From NCBI GenBank assembly GCA_038373865.1, contig JAXGGA010003450.1, positions 1-64,000 on the forward strand: 64,000 bases of DNA. The letters are read 5' to 3'. The DNA is from Uloborus plumipes (taxonomy: Eukaryota; Arthropoda; Arachnida; Araneae; Uloboridae). Under the pieces are notes generated by a model, which was given only the letters and a program-made list of their open reading frames with translations, was not told where the DNA came from and did no database searches. Below, piece by piece: positions 48,601-60,600 of the stretch (position 1 is the stretch's first letter; every line of letters starts with the position of its first letter). Both the position numbers and the translations under genes were made by a program.

Positions 48601-51600
48601 ATTTTTAGCTTTCAAGATCCAAATCTGGAGGAGCTAGGATCCCGCAAAAAATGTGGCCCAAAATGGCGGATGAACTTCATGAAACAAGTTGCAATGTTTA
48701 GGTCAAGGTTGCAGAAAATTTTATCACAGTGGAAGCCTAATTTTTTTTTTTTGGAGCTTAAAGTACTTTTGGTTGTCAACACTCTCCAGTATATTCTTTG
48801 AGATTGCGCTTATTAGATTTTGTGTAGCATGTGCCTAAACTTGCGAAAAAACGCGGTGGGCAATTTTTTTCCTGGATTTCAGGGTGTCATAAATTTTTAA
48901 CCAAAAAACTTCAAAGGTTTATACTTCGTAGTTTTATTGTCCAAATACTTGTTTTTAATGTTTTACAGCTACAGAGCTTAAATATTGTATTTGTAAAAGA
49001 TATTGGCACCCTAAGTGTCGATGAAAACGCTTCTTTTGAAAAATCGCCTGTTTTCAACTCCCTATATCTCAGGTTTGTCACCTAAGACCATTTTTTCTTT
49101 GGCACCACTAGAAAGAATAGATTTTTTCCTATCGAAATGAGTTTTTTTTTCGATGGTGTTCTTTCGAATAAGGATGAAAAAATTAGCTTGAAATACTATC
49201 TGTTATGAAGAATTGGCATAATTAGGTTAAGACTGCAGAAAATTTTATCACACTGGGGGCCTAATATTTTTGGAATTTAAAGTACTTTTAGTTGTCAATA
49301 CTCTCCAGTATTTTTTGTGAGATTGAGCTTATTAAATTTTGTGTAGCACGCATGTCAACTTACGAAAAAACGCGGTGGGCAATCTTTTTCCTGGATTCAT
49401 AAATTTTTAACCAAACAAATTCAAAGGTTCATATTTCGTAGTTCTATTGTCCAAATACTTGTTTTTAATGTTTTACAGCTGCAGAGCTTAAATATTGTAT
49501 TTGTAAAAGATATTGGCACCCTAAGTGTCTATCAAAATCATTTTAATGGAAAATCGGCTGTTTTCAACTCACTGTATCTCAAGTTTGTCACTTTCAACCG
49601 TTTTTTTCGTTGGCACCATTAGAAAGAACAGATTTTTACCTATCGAAATGAGTTTTTTTTTCGATGGTGTTCTTTCGAATAAGGAGGAAAAAAAAGCTGG
49701 AAGTTTTGTCAGTTGTGAAGAATTGGCATAATTAGGCTAAGACTGCAGAATATTTTATTATAATAGAAGTTCGAATTTTTAACAACTTAAAGTACATTTA
49801 GTTGTTAATAGATTCTAATAATTATGTGATTTCCAGCTCATTAGCTTTTGTGTAGCATACATGAAAATTATTGGCAATTCCTGTTTGAAAAATAGCTTGA
49901 TTTCAATGAACTGTAACTCAGGTTTGTCACCTTCCATCATCTTTTCGTTAGTACTACTATAAATAACAGATTTTTTCTTATCAGAGTATTTATATAAACA
50001 ACTAAATGTACTTTAAGTTGTTAAAAATTCGAACTTTTGGTATAATAAAATTTTCTGCAGTCTTAGCCTAATTATGCCAATTCTTCATAACTGACAATAC
50101 TTCGAGCTATTTTTTTCTTCCTTATTCGAAAGAACACCATCGAAAAAAAAACTCATTTCAATAGGAAAAAATCTGTTCTTTCTAATGGTGCCAACAAAAA
50201 AACAGTGGAAGGTGACAAACTTGAGATACAGTGAGTTGAAAACAGGCGATTTTTCATTAAAATGATTTTGATAGACACTTTTGACAACAATATCTCTTAC
50301 AAAATCAATATTTAAGCTCTGCAGCTGTAAAATATTAAAACCAAGTATTTGGACAATAGAACTACGAAACATGAACCTTTGAATTTGTTTGGTTAAAAAT
50401 TTATGAATCCAGGAAAAAGATTGCCTAACGCGTTTTTTTGCAAGTTAACATGCGTGGTACACAAAATTTAATTAGCTCAATCTCACAAAAAATACTGGAG
50501 AGTATTGACCACTAAAAGTACTTTAAACTCCAAAAATATTAGGCCCCCAGTGTGATAAAATTTTCTGCAGTCTTAACCTAATTATGCCAATTCTTCATAA
50601 CAGACAGTATTTCAAGCTAATTTTTTCATCCTTATTCGAAAGAACACCATCGAAAAAAAAACTCATTTCGATAGGAAAAAATCTGTTCTTTCTAATGGTG
50701 CCAAAGAAAAAATGGTCTTAGGTGACAAACCTGAGATATAGTGAGTTGAAAACAGGCGATTTTTCAAAAGAAGCGTTTTCATCGACACTTAGGGTGCCAA
50801 TATCTTTTACAAATACAATATTTAAGCTCTGTAGCTGTAAAACATTAAAAACAAGTATTTGGACAATAAAACTACGAAGTATAAACCTTTGAAGTTTTTT
50901 GGTTAAAAATTTATGACAACCTGAAATCCAGGAAAAAAATTGCCCACCGCGTTTTTTCGCAAGTTTAGGCACGTGCTACACAAAATCTAATAAGCGCAAT
51001 CTCAAAGAATATACTGGAGAGTGTTGACAACCAAAAGTACTTTAAGCTCCAAAAAAAATTAGGCTTCCACTGTGATAAAATTTTCTGCAACCTTGACCTA
51101 AACATTGCAACTTGTTTCATGAAGTTCATCCGCCATTTTGGGCCACATTTTTTGCGGGATCCTAGCTCCTCCAGATTTGGATCTTGGAAGCTAAAAATTT
51201 GCACAGGTTAATTTCATAGGCATGTCTATACCTCTGTAAAATTTGATCCAAATCGGAGATGGTCGGGTGGGGACCACTAGTCCACTTGACATGGAATGAC
51301 TCTATATGAACAAAAACCAACTACTGAAAATTTTCTAACGCAGCATTTTTCGTGCAAGAAAAGAAAAAAAAAATGAGACAATTTGTTAAATCGCGCCTTC
51401 GTCCCCGAAATACATACGAGAGAGTGAAAAAACATTGTTGCATTTTGATTTGTAGTAAGTATAAAAACACGCAGTATATCCGCTGGGCTGTGGAGTAGGC
51501 GAAAGAATACCCGACTCTTCTACGAACATAAATATAGTGCCACTTCCATTTTAAATCAGGCAGGTATAGCACAGAACAGTGACGCAAACAGAAAATATTT

Positions 51601-54600
51601 TAGGAGGGGGGCGCTCAGAAAAATTGGTTCGGGGGGGGGGGGGAGTCCCTCCGAAAATTTTTTGAAATATTAGTCCTGAAAGCGCAGTTTCAAATGGTCT
51701 CTGGTGCAAGGGCAGATTTATCTTCTTGTTAAGGAGGGGGTCATTAGTCTTTTTTTTTTGCATAAATAAGAGGAGTGAGGGACAAATTTTGGAAATATAT
51801 CCCCAAAACACTAGTTTAGCCTACTTTTTTTCCTTTAAGAGGAGGGGGGGGGTTATGCCTCCCCTCTGGAACTGTGCCTGCCCTGGTGATGTTTGGGGAA
51901 TGGAAAGGACTTCGATGAAAAATTTTTGAAACTGTAATCGCGAGTATAGGCGCGATAATTAAGTTTCAAAGACCCAACTACAGACGAACTTTGATGATGT
52001 AGAAAGAGGAGCTCTCTGCTGGAAACATTTCGAAATAGAAATCTCAAAAAAAAGGTGTTTTAGCGATAATCAGTGATGTTAGGGGGTGCTTAAATTTTTC
52101 CAAACCTTTTCAGATTTCTGACGATAGTAATCACCCAAAATATATAGAGGACTGCTTGCTAAGCGTATCATCCAATTATCGTTTTAATCACATAATTTTT
52201 GACGATCTTGGATGATATTAGAGAGAAGAGGGTTGGGACCCTTGTCTGAAAATTTTCCGAGTCTTACAACACGGTTGTAGACCATATTTAGTAGCATTAG
52301 GGGGCAGGGGCTCGGAAATTTTTAGCACTTGAAGCTTGAAAAAGCAGCTCTAAAAAATGTCGATGTTATTAGAAACAATGGCAGATCTAGCTTCTGGTTT
52401 GGGGAGTGGGGGGGGGGGGGGTTCTGCTGAGATTAACTACTGAAATTTGTTTGAAAAATTAGTTTTATAGTTTTTGGGGATGTTAGAGGGAAGAAAGATG
52501 CGGTGAACTTTGAGACAACTTAGAAGCTAAAGTCTTATAAATGTGATTATCGTTCATGTTTATAGTTAGGGCAAAGGTTGAGGCTCAGGGACCGTCCCAA
52601 ATCAATTTTTTGATAAATAGATGCATATCTATCCCCACCTCTGCAATTTTTCATAATTGAAGTATCAAAAATGGAAAATTTGACGAATTTTTTATTCCAT
52701 ACCCCACGGTATTAAGAGGGATTCAAAGGCACTGCCCCTTAATTTTTATTGAAATTTTAGTTTTAAAAACTAAAATTTTAATGAGCTTTGACTTTGTAGA
52801 GAAAGGAGGTCGGGACTTTCTGCACGAATCCTAAACCCGAAAATAATTTAAACTAGAAAAACTAATTAATGAATAATTTAGATTTAAAAAAATCAGTAAA
52901 TTATTTAAATTAAAAAATACATTTATGAATAGTTGAAACAAAAATAAATTAGTTTAGTCCCCCCCCCCCCAAAAAAAAATTGATGGAGCAACTTGCACCA
53001 TAATCCCCTCCTCCCTGTGGGCACTCCTGGCACCAGCCGCCTATGAACATTTTAATTTCAGTTTCAGAAGGTTTTCGATGGGAGCCCTAAACCCATGACG
53101 TCATCAAGGACAGCCTTAAATAACGTCAATTCTGAAAAAAAAAAAACGAAATGAGCTCAAACCCTTTTCCTTCTCTCTATGACCACAGAAAAATTGACCC
53201 ATCTCCGAAAGCTCTGACACTAAAGCTTCCTTTTCCAATAACTTCCTGTAGTAAAATTTTAAAAAGTGTGTGCGGGGAGGGGGGGGGGGTGCTAAGCCTG
53301 ATCATATCAGCCCCCTCAAAAATTCTAACGTATACGCCATTGTCATAATATGACAGTAAATTAAAATGTTTTCTATACCATTTACCGATATGCTTCCCAT
53401 TTATTCACATGTATTTTAAAACGAAAAACACATGCATTTGAATTAAATATTAAATTAAAAGCAAACAGTAATCATTTCTTTCCGTGTTACCTTTTTGGTG
53501 AAGCAAATGACAACTAAGGCGGAAGATCCACGTCCCGAAGACCCGACAGGAAAAAATTTCTTTCAACGAAAACGTCTTTCTTCCGCAAACTGCCCTTTCT
53601 ACTTTTCTGAAGCCTTCAAGCTCCCGCCAAAAATCATCACTCTCCAGACCGACACTTACACTATACTAAAATGCAACTTAATTTGGCAGTGACGTCACTA
53701 CGGGTGGAGCCAATAAGAGCTCACAAGCAGTCAGCGATCTCCTCTAATTCGCCAAATAGGTTGTGACGTTTTATCTAGCTCGTTTTTCATAGTCTTTTCA
53801 TTTCATTTCTCACTCCAGAGTCGACCCTGGACCTACCACAACTTCGTGGTTTAACCGGGATAGGGCCCTGAAGAGAGCTTTGTTCTTAATTTTGAACCAG
53901 AACCTAGGGTCGAGCAAACCCTAGGGCCCAGCACCCCTAGAAGTATCGTTTCACTTGGAGGACTTTGTGACCACGACATTTTTAACGTTCCCCAGCCACC
54001 TTTAATCAAGACGGTGGATCTTTGATCGGCTGGGATCGAACCCGGGTCTCTCCGGACACGAGTCCGATGCCTTACCGATCGGGCCACCACGGCCCTTTTT
54101 CATAGGCTAAGGAATATTTCTACTGGTTAAAAAAAAATATCACAAAAGTGATAAAAGAAAAGAACTAAAAATCATAGCTCGTATTCCAATTTTAGAAAAT
54201 TTTATCTATCAGTTTTTTTTTTTGAGCCTGATATCATTGGTACCTCGCAGCACTCCTCATCTGTCGCTAAAGCACCCCTATATGCCACAGCACCCAGTTT
54301 CGGAACCTCTACCAAACGTGATAATTTTCCTCCAGTAAAAAAAATGTAAAATATCTAACCAAAGTAATGGCTGCTTTCTTATATACGGTAAAAGACAGTG
54401 CCTCCTTCCCTCCCCATATTTCATTAAGCTCACGTCATATCATTCAAGCACATATATTTATGCAATAAACATACAAGAGTTCCAGGAACCGATGCCAATT
54501 TTAAAAATGTGGTTTTTTTGGGGGAGGGGTGGAGGTTACACAAAAATTCAAATTCAGCACGGGCATTTTGTCACCCCCTCCATAGCTGGCACCCGGGGCG

Positions 54601-57600
54601 GGCCGCCCCCCTCGCCCCCACCTTCCTACGCCACTGCCGACCACTGGTCCACACCAGATATTTTGTTATTACATTAAAACCCTCATAGAACAGGTTTACA
54701 CCTATTGTAATTATTATTCTTCAAAAGTTCACATATAAAATCTAACAACAAATTTCACTACAGTCGAATCTCAATAACTCGAAGTTTTATAACTCGAATA
54801 TCCCTTTATTTTGAAGTTTTTATTGGGTTCCCAGACTCTTGAGAACGCTGTGGGAGCTTCCTATAACTCAAACTACTGATACCTTGAAGCTTTTAGCTGT
54901 TTCCTTGGGACTTTCAGTTATCGAGACTCGACTGTATATTAATTTTTAGCAGTTATATCCAGTACAATCAAGGGAGGGGAGTGGCGTGCATTAATCAGCA
55001 AAACAATACCTGAGATTCATCTTGCTGTGCTGCAATCAAGTTTTTCGTCTTCCTCACAATACAGTTCAATTTTTTGATGCCAGCTTGCAACTCTGCGGCG
55101 GTAGAGTAGCCCAGATCTTGAAGAGCCTAAGAAGACAAAACACAGCATTTAAGTCCAAAAACAAATGCAGTTAAGATTTCAAACATACCTAGAAAAAAAA
55201 ATGCATCAACTGCAAGAAAGGATGGGTATCAGGGCACATGTGCTTTGGAAATCTTTAGAGCAGTATTTCTGGTTTGGTTTCCAGAAAGCAGCAGGCTGTT
55301 GGCACAAAGAAGGGATGGCCAACATGCGGCAAGCGCGCCACCCTGTGTCATGGCAGATTAATGGCCCTGTGTCATGGCACGCGAAGGCTTGTTAAATATT
55401 CTTAAAAATTGAAAAAGAATATCATTTTCGGGAATTTTGTCAAACTTTAAAAACCCTACTAACTTTTAACCCTACACTGCATGATTTTTTGGTCTTTGAA
55501 AAAACTATATATATATTTCAATGTAATAAGAAAACATTAGTAAACATTTTTTAAAATTTAATTTTGAGGATAGATGGTTATATTTGCTTTAAAGATACCT
55601 AATACTTACTTTTTATGCTTGAGTTATGCTTGCTAATACTTACTTTTTATGCTTCCATATGCTTGGTCATAAGGATAAATAGTCCATGTATCCAATTGGC
55701 AACGCTATGCAGTGTAGGGTTAAGGAAAGTTTTTAAATCTTATAATTCATTTACATTTGATATGAACATAATGATCAAGACATTGACGTTCAAAACATGG
55801 TCAGTATAATTGCTTTATCTAGAACTATAGTCATGCGCACCACCGATGACTTTGGCATATTTCACCATATTTCTTATTATTTCTTCACTATTCACAATTT
55901 AAAGCATCTTGAGTAAAAATACCAACGTATTTTGAAGAAAAAGAAGGATGTTTTAATTTGATTGCATCCCGAGGCTTGCATATAATACCTAATAATGGGT
56001 TACTTGCCTTTATAGGCAAGTAACCCAGATTTAGGTTGCAGATCGGAAGAAAAAAAAATCAATGAAAAGTAAGTTCATAATGCGGAAAAAAAAAGAAAAA
56101 ATTGGAGCAGATTTCAGACGTTGGCAGATTTGTGGCTCTCCACTGTATTTATCATAAAGCATTGAAAAAGTTGGAAACTAACCATAATAAACTTAATCTT
56201 GCCTTTCTCAAAAAATCCTCTTGGAGACGTATGAAGTAAAGCCCCCAAAAGTGTTAGATGTAGGATTGTACTTTAACACACAATGGTTGAACCCAATTAA
56301 AAAAAAAAAAAGAAAGAAAGAAAAGAAGAACAAAGAAAAAAAAAACATGACATCCGATCAATTAAACTTTTTTTTGTGTGAAGGAAAAATTCATAAACAA
56401 ATTTGGAAATTGCAAATGTGTGCATCAAATAAACTCACCAAAACTGCTTCATCATCTCCTTCTTCGAGTAGCTCCTGGACAGTTAAGTATTCTTGCAGTC
56501 TCTCTTCATCAAAGGAAAGCTGAAAGGGGAAGTAAATTTCAGCACGTCACAAGAAAGAAAAAAGAAAGTGGAAATTAAAATGAAAATAAACGTTAGTTTT
56601 TGTTATAGAAGCATTTTTTTTTCTTTGGTGGTAGGATATGAAAATATATCAGAACAGTGGAACCTCAATAATCTGGACTAGTAGAGAATCCTGGGCGTCT
56701 GAATAAATGTAAGTACATATTAAACAAAATAACCTTCAAACTGGGCCAAGATACATTTATCAGCTACAACATAGTAAAAATTGTATTTTAAATTCAAGAG
56801 AATGAAATAATCCAGTTTTGTTAACTCAAATTCTCATAGCTTAAATATTCCGTTATCTTGAACTTTTCATTGAGTCCCAAAGTTTCATGAAGGCCATGGG
56901 AACTTCTTATAACTCGAAGCTTTAAGAGGTCCTTTAGGACTTAGAGTTATCGAGACTCAACTGTTTAAAACTGCACAACAAAAAATTGCAAAATACAGTC
57001 TACAAAAATACATGATTGCACTAATTCATCTTTAATTTATACAATATGTATATCTAAATGGCTCTCCAGATTAAGTAGAGTCCAGTTTAATAGTGTTTGG
57101 ATTAATGAAGGTTTATTGTATTCCCAGTTTTATATTTAGCACAAGTATTTTCATTGTAAATTATTTCTTCAAATACATAGGAAATATCAAGCTCATGGGG
57201 GTGAAGTTTCAGACTGGTATTCCGTTCTTGTTTTTCAGCGGTGTTCAGTATAAAATAAAAGCAGATTTTATCTCAACTTTTTTTGCACTTCTATTGATGC
57301 CTTGACAGAGTAGAAATTTGGAAAATATTTTCATTCAAATTTTTATTCACAGAAAATGGTAGCGTTATTGTTTTCAAAATACATAAATAAATAACTTTCT
57401 TTTGTCTGGATAACAAGAAAATTATAGGTCAAAAATAACAGTACTTGTATGAAATCTTTAGTTAAACATTAGATGATTTTGGCAACTGAGTCAAAACAAG
57501 AACCATTAAAAAAAACACATGAAAAGGATTCATCTAGTTATTTCGAAATACTTAGGATTAAGTCATTAAGTTGAATGCAGGTTATTATAGTATCATGAAA

Positions 57601-60600
57601 CTAAAAAAAATTAAATGCAGAATAGAATTTTCCCAAATTATCTGGTTTTAGTAGTGCTAAATAATAGCAGATATAATACTCAGCCAATTAAAATTGCTTT
57701 GAAATGTAATGTTTTATTTAAATTAATTTAATTTAAGCTGACTATTGAAATATGTAAAAACTTTTGTTGATACTTAGATGAAACATTGAAACAATGCAAG
57801 AATCTCATCAAGAATTACAGCATTTATAAATTATCAAAATCATTATTCAACAACTTAAACAGGGGCAACACACTTTTTCCGCCCGTTGCTTCAGTCTCAT
57901 AGCTTGGACTCTTTTTAGCAGAGCCTGACACTTCTCCATTTTGCTGCTATTACTGGTTGATGAACCTGGCAACTGAAAAAAAAAAGTTTTAAAGTACATT
58001 AAAAGTAGTAACTATGCGAAAAGCAAGCCTAACTTCCTTTAACATTTTACTTTACTACAATACATTTGTTAGAATATATCCCACTTTTTTTCACATACTG
58101 TCGGTTCCAAGAAATATTATTTGATAAATCGGGATATTTGTTTAAAGGGGGAATTTTTTAACATTGCCTATATGGCATGAGAAAATACGAGATGTTTTAT
58201 TTGTATAAGCAGGGTATTTGTTTATCCGTTACACGATTAAGCAGGGCCGCTAGTATATTTTTAAGTTGTAAGATTTTTTATTCCTCTGCATAGTCAGTAA
58301 GTTATGACAGCACACAATGAAAAAGAATGTCAAATTTTCAAGACTACCCCGAAATCAAATTACTCAAATCATTGTGAGGAAGACATTATAAAATTTAACT
58401 TTCAGACTAGATCTAAAACAGATTGTCAACCATTGATATGGTGGACTAGCTAAAATTTGATCAGTTCTCACCTCAGCAATTTTTACCTGAAAAAGCTACT
58501 AAGTTTAATTATTCCAAAAAGTAAATAAATAAATAATAATAACAGCATATTATACAATATTTTTAACATTGTTTTAGTAATTACGTGTCATAAATTTATG
58601 TGCTTTTTCTCAAGGATTCATTTATTAATGTACAATAATTACAATATAATTACTGAACTTTGAATTCGAGTATTATTGAAAGTAGGGTTTTAGTTGAAGT
58701 AGAACTCAGCAGAGCGCCTTTCCCCTAAAATGTATGGTTTTTGATTGTAAAAATAATGCAAATGCAATGTAAATTGGTTTTAAAGCATTGGTATTACTTT
58801 AATACACATACACAGTAAAATTAATATTATTATTATTATTATTGAGAGGAGGTCGGGGGTGTTGGAGAGAGAGAGAGAGGAAAAAAAATAGCCTGATTGT
58901 TTTTTCAAATTTTTATCGGTTTGTGAGTCAATAGGGGTTGAGAAATACCATTCTAATGGATACGTTTTGCAACTTTTACAAGTTTAGTTAGCAAAGCAAA
59001 AGTTAAGTCAGAGTTTTAAAAAGTTCAACCTTATTGAATCAGGAATAATACTTACTGTAGCATACGGAAGTTGAACAATATGGGTATTATTTTTGACATA
59101 AGCTTCATTTTCCCACTTTTGTACATCTTCCATGTAAGAGGAACTCACATACATGTGTTCATGGATCAGACTCTAACATGAGCAGAATGCAAATAACATT
59201 AGAAACATATAATAACATATTCAAGATTTTTAAAACATAATAACTTTAAAAAACCTTTAAAGGCACTCTAATTATAAGAGAATATAAAAACACGGAGCTC
59301 TAAGCCATTTTACAGACATACACATCACTAACAGATACATAAAACACAATTTAAAAGTGAAACTTAATAAAGTTACACATCAAAATTATAATTGTATGTT
59401 TTACAAATATTTTACATACCAACACATTCTATTTTTACACATTATGCTAAAATTATAGTCAAGTCTGCATATACTAAAATCCCTATAAGTGAAGATAACC
59501 TTTTTAATTTTATTTGTAACAATTAATTTCCAGCAAGTTCCACTAGAGACCGAAGGCAGTTCCAACTGACTGACATTTTCAAAACAAAACCATAAGCATT
59601 TTGTCACATAAAAATCCCCCCTCCCTCCTCAGATTATTTTTCTTTTTAAGCTGTATTTAATGTCATAATTGAATTCCCATAATAAATTTTGGATGATTTT
59701 CAACTATTTAAAAAAAATAGCCAGAAAATATTGCTGAACTTCAATCACAACATTAAATTTAGCTTAAAAAAAGAACGTGAATTCTATCTTTTATTCTGAG
59801 TTACATACATACATACTAACAAATAAACAAGCAATCCCACATGTGAAACTAATAATTAAATTATAGTTTAAAAAAACTAAAAATACGCTTTTAGAGTTAA
59901 TCAAACTAAAAAGCTTTAAACCATGATGTATTATAAGTTTACATGCACTTATAAAATACATCAACATGTAATATAGTTAGCCTTTAGTATTAAGAATAGT
60001 ATTAAATATATTACTTTTATATTTGCAAAGAACCTGAATTTTATCTTTTATTCAAAGTTACATACGTACAAACAAACAAACTGACAAACAGACTCATGTG
60101 TGAAACTAATAAAAGCGTATTAAAAAGTAAAAAAAGATGGCAAAGTATTTTTCAAATAATGTAAAAAACCCACTCACCTCTGTACGGCTGGGTGTGATGA
60201 CCGAAGAATGGACCGGGTACTTGAGTTGCAGCAGTCGCTGGAGGAAGTTGACCATGTGCTGCGACCCCACATTGATGCGCTTGGCATTCCGGACATCGAA
60301 CTTTGAACGCACCACGGGCAGCACATGGGTGGCAGTGTGCCCCAAGGATACAACAAGCCCAAACACACCTGAAGAGACAATGAGAGATGAGTTTCCCTGA
60401 GAGCTTAAGGAAATTACTTTTTTATTTACTAATTGCAAAATTGATTTAAATGTTTGGAAATTTGTGCTGATAAATATTGTTCTAAAAATTATAATTGCTT
60501 CTTAAATTTCTTTCAAATACAATTACAAATGCGATGACCAGCAACAGGCTCTGGCCCAAACTGGGCTAATCCTGGTCGAATTATAGACCCCAATGAAGAT

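Larger units (their letters stand above)
48327..54636. mobile_element. 6.3-kb hAT-bounded composite inside another hAT
   Basis: Starts CAGTGGCGTAGCAAGG and ends CCTTCCTACGCCACTG. A perfect 8-bp target duplication CCGACCAC lies at 48319-48326 and 54637-54644, inside the terminal repeat of the resident element. The interior was itself invaded by a 2.8-kb palindrome, several poly-G-associated MITE pieces (51570-53050) and a SINE (53810-54097). No transposase was recognised. Confidence 0.92.
47596..54646. mobile_element. 0.73-kb hAT split by a 6.3-kb insertion
   Basis: Starts CAGTGGTTGGAAAAACTAC and, after the insertion, ends with ..CCGACCACTG. A perfect 8-bp target duplication GTCCACAC lies at 47588-47595 and 54647-54654. 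The body (47600-48326) is rich in 'gtagcgcgctac' and 'actacaactac' words that are inverted between its two halves. Non-autonomous. Confidence 0.95.
47017..55009 (-). other. ACTR5: ACTR5 intron, 8.0 kb, nested transposons
   Basis: Donor GTATTG, acceptor cttcag. It is dominated by the hAT at 47596-54646, itself split by a 6.3-kb hAT-bounded insertion, plus the MITE at 54759-54936. No further exon is needed for phase, and I found none. Confidence 0.85.

Noticed and set aside
48595..51204. Paired open frames [20 protein letters not shown] and [20 protein letters not shown] on both strands
   Set aside because: They are mirror copies created by the palindrome. The reading frames differ between arms by small changes, and I recognise no domain.
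60137..60400. Plus-strand 87-aa open frame
   Set aside because: Shadow of the conserved ACTR5 exon on the other strand.
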